A stretch of DNA of 10,765 bases from Synergistaceae bacterium. GTDB taxonomy: Bacteria; Synergistota; Synergistia; Synergistales; Aminobacteriaceae. The DNA lies in NCBI GenBank assembly GCA_012523155.1, contig JAAYJB010000244.1:1-10765 (forward strand), written 5' to 3'. Shown piece by piece: positions 6,458 through 10,765 of this stretch (positions are counted from its first letter, which is position 1; each line of letters begins with the position of its first letter). The notes beneath the pieces are model-generated. The model had not been told where the DNA came from. It saw only the letters and a list, made by a program, of their open reading frames with translations, and searched no databases. Position numbers and translations under genes: made by a program.

Positions 6458-7095
6458 CAATAGCGCTGCCGACAGGGCGTGTTTTTGCTGATGCGGCAGG
6501 CATCATTGAAGCGGCGGGGCTTCCCTGCAGGGGTCTTTCGTCACCGGGGAGGAAGCTCGTCATAGAGGACGGAGATTTCAGATATATCCTCGCCAAGCCA
6601 TCCGATGTTCCACTGTATGTGAGCTACGGAACAGCGGACCTCGCATTTGCAGGGGGAGATGTTCTGCTTGAGAGCGCCATGCCCTTGGTTGAGCTGTTCG
6701 ATACGGGAAAGGGACGGTGCAGGGTGGTGGTCGCGGGACCGAGATCCCTGGCGCCCCGGTTTCTCGGCCACGCCTCGGAACTCATGTGGCTCAAGGTCGC
6801 CACGAAATATCCCCGTATTGCAGACGGTCACTTTTCTGCCAGGGGAGCACAGGTGGATATCATACACCTGCACGGGTCCATCGAACTTGCACCGAAGCTG
6901 GGGCTGAGCGACTGTATCCTCGATATTGTTCAGACGGGGGGAACACTGAAGGCAAACAGCCTGGAGGTCCTGGAACACGTGTGCGATATTTCGCTCAGGC
7001 TTGTGGCAAGCAGAAAAAGCACCGCCCTGAGATGGGACGAAGTGCAGTCAGTCGCAAAGAAAATAGAAGAGGCAGCGGAGGAGACAAGACCATGA
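6451..7095 (+). CDS. hisG: ATP phosphoribosyltransferase catalytic subunit, short form
   Basis: Catalyses the first committed step of histidine synthesis, ATP + PRPP to phosphoribosyl-ATP + PPi. The protein is 214 residues, the length of the short form that lacks the C-terminal histidine-binding domain and depends on HisZ. It begins MLTIALPTGRVF. The PRPP-binding signature DIVQTGGTLKANSLEVLE lies at 158-175, and HGSIELAPKLGLSDCILD, which precedes it, is also typical. The ATG at 6451 is chosen over longer in-frame extensions because the family starts at this point and AGGAG (6439-6443) sits 7 nt upstream. The start overlaps the hisZ end by 7 nt (ATGCTGA), and the end overlaps hisB as ATGA. The expected complex is a hetero-octamer with HisZ in the cytoplasm. 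Confidence 0.96.
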   Translation: MLTIALPTGRVFADAAGIIEAAGLPCRGLSSPGRKLVIEDGDFRYILAKPSDVPLYVSYGTADLAFAGGDVLLESAMPLVELFDTGKGRCRVVVAGPRSLAPRFLGHASELMWLKVATKYPRIADGHFSARGAQVDIIHLHGSIELAPKLGLSDCILDIVQTGGTLKANSLEVLEHVCDISLRLVASRKSTALRWDEVQSVAKKIEEAAEETRP

Positions 7096-7661
7096 CTGTG
7101 AAAATCGAAAGAAAAACGAAAGAAACCGAAGTCTCTGTCGAACTCTCTCTCGGAGGCGGGCCAACGGATATTGAGATCTCATGCGGTTTTCTTTCCCATA
7201 TGATCGAACTGTTCGCGTTTCACGCAGGAGTCGGGCTGAAAGTGCAGGCTTCAGGGGACGAAAAAGTGGATTATCACCATCTCACCGAGGACGTTGGGAT
7301 CCTGCTGGGAAGGGCATTCCTGCAGTCCGCATCAGAGCGTCCGGTGAAGCGGTACGGCTGGTGTGCGCTTCCCATGGATGGATCGCTTGTCCTTGCGGCA
7401 GTCGATGTCAGCGGAAGGGGACAATTCGAATGGAAGGGAGAGTTTCCGGCCGAACGGTGCGGCGATTTCGACCTGGAGCTGGTGCCGGAATTCTGGAAGG
7501 CCTTCTGCAGGGAAGGGAAAATAACGTTCCACGCTCAGGTACTGGCATGCGATAATGCACACCACCTTGCCGAGGCACTGTTCAAAGGCGCCGGAAGAGC
7601 ATTCAGAGAAGCCTTCTCACCTGCAGATGCGCTGCAGAGTACGAAGGGGACCCTTGTATGA
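7092..7661 (+). CDS. hisB: Imidazoleglycerol-phosphate dehydratase (monofunctional)
   Basis: Manganese enzyme that dehydrates imidazoleglycerol phosphate to imidazole-acetol phosphate. The protein has 189 residues and no histidinol phosphatase domain, so it is monofunctional. Residues corresponding to the known metal ligands are all present: Glu11 in RKTKET, His36, His62 and His63 and Glu66 in DYHHLTED, His147 in ITFHAQ, and His157, His158 and Glu161 in NAHHLAEALFKG. Phosphate-binding residues also appear: Arg87, Arg109 in SGR, and STKG near the end. The protein is divergent in its first half. The usual FLDHM is FLSHM (Ser35), the usual TG-GF before it is SCGF, and the usual MDE is MDG (95-97). 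The start overlaps the hisG stop as ATGA (7092-7095), and the stop overlaps hisH the same way. Confidence 0.93.
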   Translation: MTVKIERKTKETEVSVELSLGGGPTDIEISCGFLSHMIELFAFHAGVGLKVQASGDEKVDYHHLTEDVGILLGRAFLQSASERPVKRYGWCALPMDGSLVLAAVDVSGRGQFEWKGEFPAERCGDFDLELVPEFWKAFCREGKITFHAQVLACDNAHHLAEALFKGAGRAFREAFSPADALQSTKGTLV

Positions 7662-8275
7662 TAGCCGTCGTCGACTACCAGGTAGGCAACACAGGGAACG
7701 TGATACGTGCCTTTGACCGGCTTGGGGAAGATGCACGGCTCCTCTCCTCTCCTGAAGAGCTGAACGGGGAATTTTCCCTGGCGGTGCTCCCAGGCGTGGG
7801 TGCATATGGTCCTGCATCGGAACGTCTTTCGACTTCAGGCTGGGGCTCCAGGCTCACGGAATGGGCAAAATCCGGAGGGGCTCTTCTCGGCATATGCCTC
7901 GGCATGCAGCTTCTGTGCGAAAAGGGGCTTGAAAACGGATCGTTCTCCGGGCTTGGACTGATCCCTGGAGACGTAACACTTCTCGGGGCCTCGAAAATAC
8001 CCCACATGGGATGGAACTCGGTGGAATGGACCGGAACTCCGGAAGGGTTCATACCCGGTATTTCCTCCGGGACATACTTCTATTTCGTCCACAGCTATGC
8101 CCTGTTTGATTCCCCCTTTGCAGCCGGCCGGACCGTTCTCGAGGGCCAGTCATTTGTCTCAATGGTCATCAGGGGCAATGTAGCCGGTTTCCAGTTCCAC
8201 CCGGAAAGAAGCGGACAGGAGGGGCTCGCGCTCCTGGAGAGTACTGCCGCTTTTATCAGAGGAGGGCAGGTATGA
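7658..8275 (+). CDS. hisH: Imidazole glycerol phosphate synthase glutaminase subunit
   Basis: Class I glutamine amidotransferase that supplies ammonia to HisF for imidazole ring closure. The 205-residue protein has the catalytic triad in the usual places: Cys80 in GICLGMQLL, and His181 and Glu183 in FQFHPERSG. The oxyanion-strand motif PGVGAYG lies at 45-51, and PHMGWN, characteristic of HisH, at 115-120. It begins MIAVVDYQVGN, as homologues do. The start overlaps the hisB stop (ATGA, 7658-7661), and the stop overlaps the hisA start. Its partner hisF is two genes downstream with hisA between, a common order (hisH-hisA-hisF). No key residue is missing. Confidence 0.96.
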   Translation: MIAVVDYQVGNTGNVIRAFDRLGEDARLLSSPEELNGEFSLAVLPGVGAYGPASERLSTSGWGSRLTEWAKSGGALLGICLGMQLLCEKGLENGSFSGLGLIPGDVTLLGASKIPHMGWNSVEWTGTPEGFIPGISSGTYFYFVHSYALFDSPFAAGRTVLEGQSFVSMVIRGNVAGFQFHPERSGQEGLALLESTAAFIRGGQV

Positions 8276-8994
8276 TGGATATTTACCCGGCCATGGATCT
8301 TCTGGGCGGCGCCATCGTCCGCCTCAGGGAAGGACGCTTCGGCGAAAAAACGGTCTATGGAAACGATTTCACGGGTACAGCCAGATCGTTTGCTGACGCG
8401 GGTTCAGAATGGATCCACGTTATCGACCTGGAGGGAGCAAAGACAGGTACGCCCTGCCACCTGCACATCATCGAAAAACTGCGGTCGGAAGGGCTGAAAG
8501 TCCAGTACGGCGGCGGGCTCCGCACTGAGGAGAACATTGCCTCGGCCCTGGATGCGGGTGCAGAAAGAGTGTATGCGGGAAGCCTGCCCGCAAAATCCCC
8601 GGAGAATCTTGAAGAGCTTTTTCACCGCTTCGGCGACAGGCTGATACCGGCGATCGATATCCGAAGCGGCAAAACTGCTGTTTCGGGGTGGCAGAAGGAC
8701 GGGTCCCTCTCTCCGGAGATGTTGCTGGAAAAGTGCAAAATGGCGGGTTTCCGCCTTTTTCTCGTGACGGCTGTGAACCGTGACGGCACGGCCTCCGGTC
8801 CGGACAGGAAAATGTACCGGGAACTCAGGGGTATTTTCCCGGAAGTGTCGCTGATCGCGGCGGGCGGAATTTCTTCGCTGGACGATATCCGGTGGCTGAA
8901 GGGCCACGGTCTTGCAGGGACTGTTCTGGGAAAATCCCTGTACGAGGGGACAATAGACCTGAAAGAGGCGATCAGGGAGGCATCGTCATGCTGA
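8272..8994 (+). CDS. hisA: ProFAR isomerase
   Basis: A (beta/alpha)8-barrel Amadori isomerase converting ProFAR to PRFAR, step 4 of the pathway. The protein has 240 residues and begins MMDIYPAMDLLGG. The general acid/base aspartates correspond to Asp9 in PAMDL and Asp129 in PAIDIR, with the supporting Thr166 in LVTAVNRDG. Phosphate-binding loops GGGLR (80-84) and AAGGISSLDDI (196-206) are present. The usual TD-I-RDGT is TAVNRDGT here, a tolerable change since the catalytic Asp lies elsewhere. Two adjacent ATGs (8272, 8275) are both served by AGGAGG (8260-8265), 6 and 9 nt away. The first is chosen because it gives the ATGA overlap with hisH seen elsewhere in the operon. The end overlaps hisF by 7 nt. 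Confidence 0.95.
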   Translation: MMDIYPAMDLLGGAIVRLREGRFGEKTVYGNDFTGTARSFADAGSEWIHVIDLEGAKTGTPCHLHIIEKLRSEGLKVQYGGGLRTEENIASALDAGAERVYAGSLPAKSPENLEELFHRFGDRLIPAIDIRSGKTAVSGWQKDGSLSPEMLLEKCKMAGFRLFLVTAVNRDGTASGPDRKMYRELRGIFPEVSLIAAGGISSLDDIRWLKGHGLAGTVLGKSLYEGTIDLKEAIREASSC

Positions 8995-9752
8995 CAAAAA
9001 GGATAATACCCTGCCTCGATGTCCTGGGCGGCAGGGTGGTCAAGGGAATTAACTTCGTCAACCTTCGAGATGCGGGAGATCCAGCCACCCTTGCCGGAGA
9101 ATACATGCGGCAGGGCGCAGACGAGCTCGTGTTCCTGGACATCACGGCCTCCGCCGAACGGAGAAGCACCATGTCCGAATGGGTTCGAAATGTGGCGGAA
9201 GCTCTTTGCATTCCCTTTACAGTAGGAGGAGGCATTTCAACGGCGGAACAGGCCAGAGGCATAATCGCACTGGGCGCAGATAAAATCTCCCTGAATACCG
9301 CGGCTGTTAAAAATCCCGGACTGATCGGGGAATGTTCCGCCCTTCTGGGAAAACAGGCAGTAGTGCTTGCCGTGGACGCAAAGAAGCGGGGAGAAGGGAA
9401 ATGGGAGGTCTTTATCAACGGCGGACGGACTGCTACAGGACGTAACGTGATCGAATGGATCAGGGAAGGAGTCCGCCGTGGATGCGGCGAGATCCTTCTC
9501 ACCTCCATGGACCGGGACGGCGTGAAAAACGGATATGACAATGAACTGAACAGTCTCGCCGCCGCTTCTGTGAACGTTCCGCTGATAGCTTCAGGCGGGG
9601 CGGGTACCATGGAGCACATACTGGCAGCGTTCCAGGCAGGAAGCGATGCTGCCCTGGCGGCATCTGTCTTCCATTTCGGGAAGATCCTGATACCGGAACT
9701 GAAAAGATACCTGGCGGAACAGGAAATCCCGGTCCGCATTCCAATGGGGTGA
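8988..9752 (+). CDS. hisF: Imidazole glycerol phosphate synthase cyclase subunit
   Basis: A barrel enzyme that uses ammonia channelled from HisH to convert PRFAR to imidazoleglycerol phosphate and AICAR. The protein has 254 residues. Catalytic Asp11 ([14 protein letters not shown]) and Asp130 (LAVDAKK) fall at exactly the positions of the well-studied Thermotoga enzyme. Phosphate-binding loops FTVGGGIS (77-84) and IASGGAG (200-206) are intact, and [13 protein letters not shown] is typical. ATG 8988-8990 is preferred to a longer in-frame extension because the family begins here and GGAGG (8976-8980) is 7 nt upstream. The start overlaps the hisA stop by 7 nt as ATGCTGA, the same overlap as hisZ-hisG. 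The stop is 4 nt before hisIE. Confidence 0.97.
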   Translation: MLTKRIIPCLDVLGGRVVKGINFVNLRDAGDPATLAGEYMRQGADELVFLDITASAERRSTMSEWVRNVAEALCIPFTVGGGISTAEQARGIIALGADKISLNTAAVKNPGLIGECSALLGKQAVVLAVDAKKRGEGKWEVFINGGRTATGRNVIEWIREGVRRGCGEILLTSMDRDGVKNGYDNELNSLAAASVNVPLIASGGAGTMEHILAAFQAGSDAALAASVFHFGKILIPELKRYLAEQEIPVRIPMG

Positions 9753-9756
9753 GCAC

Positions 9757-10383
9757 ATGGTTTTCTCTCTGAACGAAATCAAATTCAACAAGGACGGGCT
9801 GGTTCCCGTCATAGTGCAGGATGTGCTGTCGGCTGAAGTGCTGATGATGGCATGGGCAAACAGGGAGTCACTGGAACAGACTCTCTCGGGTGGAGAGATG
9901 GTCTTCTGGAGCCGTTCCCGAAAGAAAATATGGAGAAAAGGGGCGACGAGCGGCAACACTATGAAACTGAAGGAACTCAGGATCGACTGCGATGGAGATA
10001 CACTGCTGGCGTTCGTTGAGCCTGCGGGTCCCGCGTGTCACACAGGGGAACGGTCGTGCTTCTACCGCCTGATGACGGAGCCGCAGTCCGGAAAAGGTTC
10101 TTTTCCTGGAATTCTCTGGAGATTTCTTGAGAAAAGGCGGCACGACGACCCGTCGGAAAGCTACACGGCACGACTGATTTCAAAAGGGCTGCGGAGAGTC
10201 GCCCAGAAAGTGGGAGAAGAGGGGGTGGAGACGGCCCTTGCCGTTGCCGCTGGTGACAGGGCCGAGACAATATACGAAGCGGCAGATCTGCTCTACCACC
10301 TTCAGACCGCCCTTCTGGCTTCCGGGCTGACACCTCTGGATGTCTATGCCGAGCTTGAACGCCGCCACACGAAGGGTTCCTGA
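9757..10383 (+). CDS. hisIE: Bifunctional PR-AMP cyclohydrolase / PR-ATP pyrophosphohydrolase
   Basis: A 208-residue fusion performing steps 2 and 3. The N-terminal HisI domain (about 1-108) shows [35 protein letters not shown] (77-81) for magnesium, and [12 protein letters not shown] (91-102), with cysteines that with Cys78 bind zinc. The C-terminal HisE domain (about 116-205) shows [24 protein letters not shown] and the EAADLLYHL helix (174-182) of the MazG-like pyrophosphohydrolase fold. ATG 9757-9759 lies 4 nt after the hisF stop, with GGGGTGA before it. It is the last gene of the operon in the window, and its final 40 nt overlap the convergent PHP-domain gene. Both domains appear intact. 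Confidence 0.96.
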   Translation: MVFSLNEIKFNKDGLVPVIVQDVLSAEVLMMAWANRESLEQTLSGGEMVFWSRSRKKIWRKGATSGNTMKLKELRIDCDGDTLLAFVEPAGPACHTGERSCFYRLMTEPQSGKGSFPGILWRFLEKRRHDDPSESYTARLISKGLRRVAQKVGEEGVETALAVAAGDRAETIYEAADLLYHLQTALLASGLTPLDVYAELERRHTKGS

Positions 10384-10765
10384 CCCCAGGGACAGATCAC
10401 GGAACGGCCTTCCTGCCCTTTCATGGCGAGTCCGACTTCCCTGAACGAAGGCACGGCGAGCATCATCGCCGTGCATCTGTCCCTTGAGATACCAGACAGT
10501 GTGTGAGAATCTGAAGAACGGATGAATACCCTCTCGGGATAGCGCTCCTTCCATTTACGGAAAAGAGCATGGTTGACCGCCGGAGATAGCTCAAGGGCAT
10601 GGCAGGGAAAATCATCGGGGACAGGTCCAAGGACCGCTTCGTATGAAAAGGAGGGCCTGTCCATATGGGCCAGGATGACGATCGCTCCCCGCCCCCCCGC
10701 TTCCAATGCCACCTCGTCTGCGCTGTACCCGGCGCCCTGGACGAGAAGGACTTCCTGCTCTCCGA
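10344..10765 (-). CDS. PHP-domain metal-dependent phosphoesterase, C-terminal part
   Basis: The last 140 codons of a gene that enters from beyond the window. The product reads [21 protein letters not shown] and later [15 protein letters not shown]. The His of AHMDRP and the Asp-Ser-His of SSDSH match late metal-binding positions of the PHP fold, which typically hydrolyses phosphate esters with a multi-metal centre. The stop TAG is at 10344-10346, so the last 13 codons run antisense to the end of hisIE. The early PHP His-x-His motif would lie outside the window. Position beside a his operon that lacks a phosphatase raises the possibility of histidinol phosphatase (HisJ/HisK type). However, the AHMDRPSFS style of motif recalls a separate PHP family, so I leave the substrate open. 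A G7 run (10692-10698) lies in the coding sequence. Confidence 0.8.
   Translation of the reverse strand, partial: GEQEVLLVQGAGYSADEVALEAGGRGAIVILAHMDRPSFSYEAVLGPVPDDFPCHALELSPAVNHALFRKWKERYPERVFIRSSDSHTLSGISRDRCTAMMLAVPSFREVGLAMKGQEGRSVICPWGQEPFVWRRSSSA
10451..10474 (+). terminator. Perfect 8-bp inverted repeat downstream of hisIE, weak terminator candidate
   Basis: GCACGGCG (10451-10458) and CGCCGTGC (10467-10474) form a GC-rich stem around an 8-nt loop, about 70 nt after the hisIE stop and inside the convergent PHP gene. The following bases (ATCTGTCCC) are not a real U-tract. It could mark the end of the his transcript or be a chance product of codon choice in the PHP gene. No better terminator is visible between the two genes. 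Confidence 0.25.

Noticed and set aside
8972..9739. Long minus-strand open frame opposite hisF, and similar plus-strand frame at 4453-5229 opposite radA
   Set aside because: Both are antisense to genes with complete catalytic motifs and show low-complexity Ser/Pro/Arg composition without domain features.
10692..10698. G7 tract in the PHP gene as a phase-variation switch
   Set aside because: Seven bases is short, and the reading frame is intact across it. Only part of the gene is visible, so there is no support beyond the run itself.

Overview
The window is a gene-dense bacterial chromosome segment, moderately GC-rich by eye, with two gene blocks that diverge from an AT-rich control region at about 5109-5278. 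I see no mobile elements, rRNA, tRNA or CRISPR. The lineage is not fixed by the sequence. A HisZ plus short-form HisG, a fused HisIE, and a radA-nfeD-slipin cluster would suit a deep-branching anaerobic group such as Synergistota or a Firmicutes relative; that is a low-confidence guess.

Left block (minus strand, read from about 5108 down to 1): radA (DNA repair ATPase) overlaps nfeD (membrane serine protease) by 4 nt. nfeD is followed after 25 nt by a stomatin-like slipin, its expected partner. A strong hairpin follows slipin. leuS (leucyl-tRNA synthetase, N-terminal 468 codons, running off the window) then appears to have its own promoter and a roughly 140-nt leader. That leader contains an unannotated 18-codon reading frame ending Leu-Leu-stop, a long hairpin overlapping it, and a CTCCTT stretch complementary to the leuS ribosome binding site. 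This looks like a possible leucine-sensing translational attenuator and is the most interesting item in the window.

Right block (plus strand, 5250-10383): a very compact histidine operon in the order (10-codon upstream ORF)-hisZ-hisG-hisB-hisH-hisA-hisF-hisIE. Neighbouring genes overlap by 4 or 7 nt, except for a 4-nt gap before hisIE. Together these genes carry PRPP and ATP through to imidazole-acetol phosphate: HisZG condenses ATP with PRPP, HisIE does steps 2 and 3, HisA isomerises, HisHF closes the imidazole ring, and HisB dehydrates. hisC, hisD and a recognised histidinol phosphatase are not in the window.

Right edge (minus strand): the C-terminal part of a PHP-domain metal-dependent phosphoesterase runs in from beyond the window. 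It converges on hisIE, and the last 40 nt of the two genes overlap.
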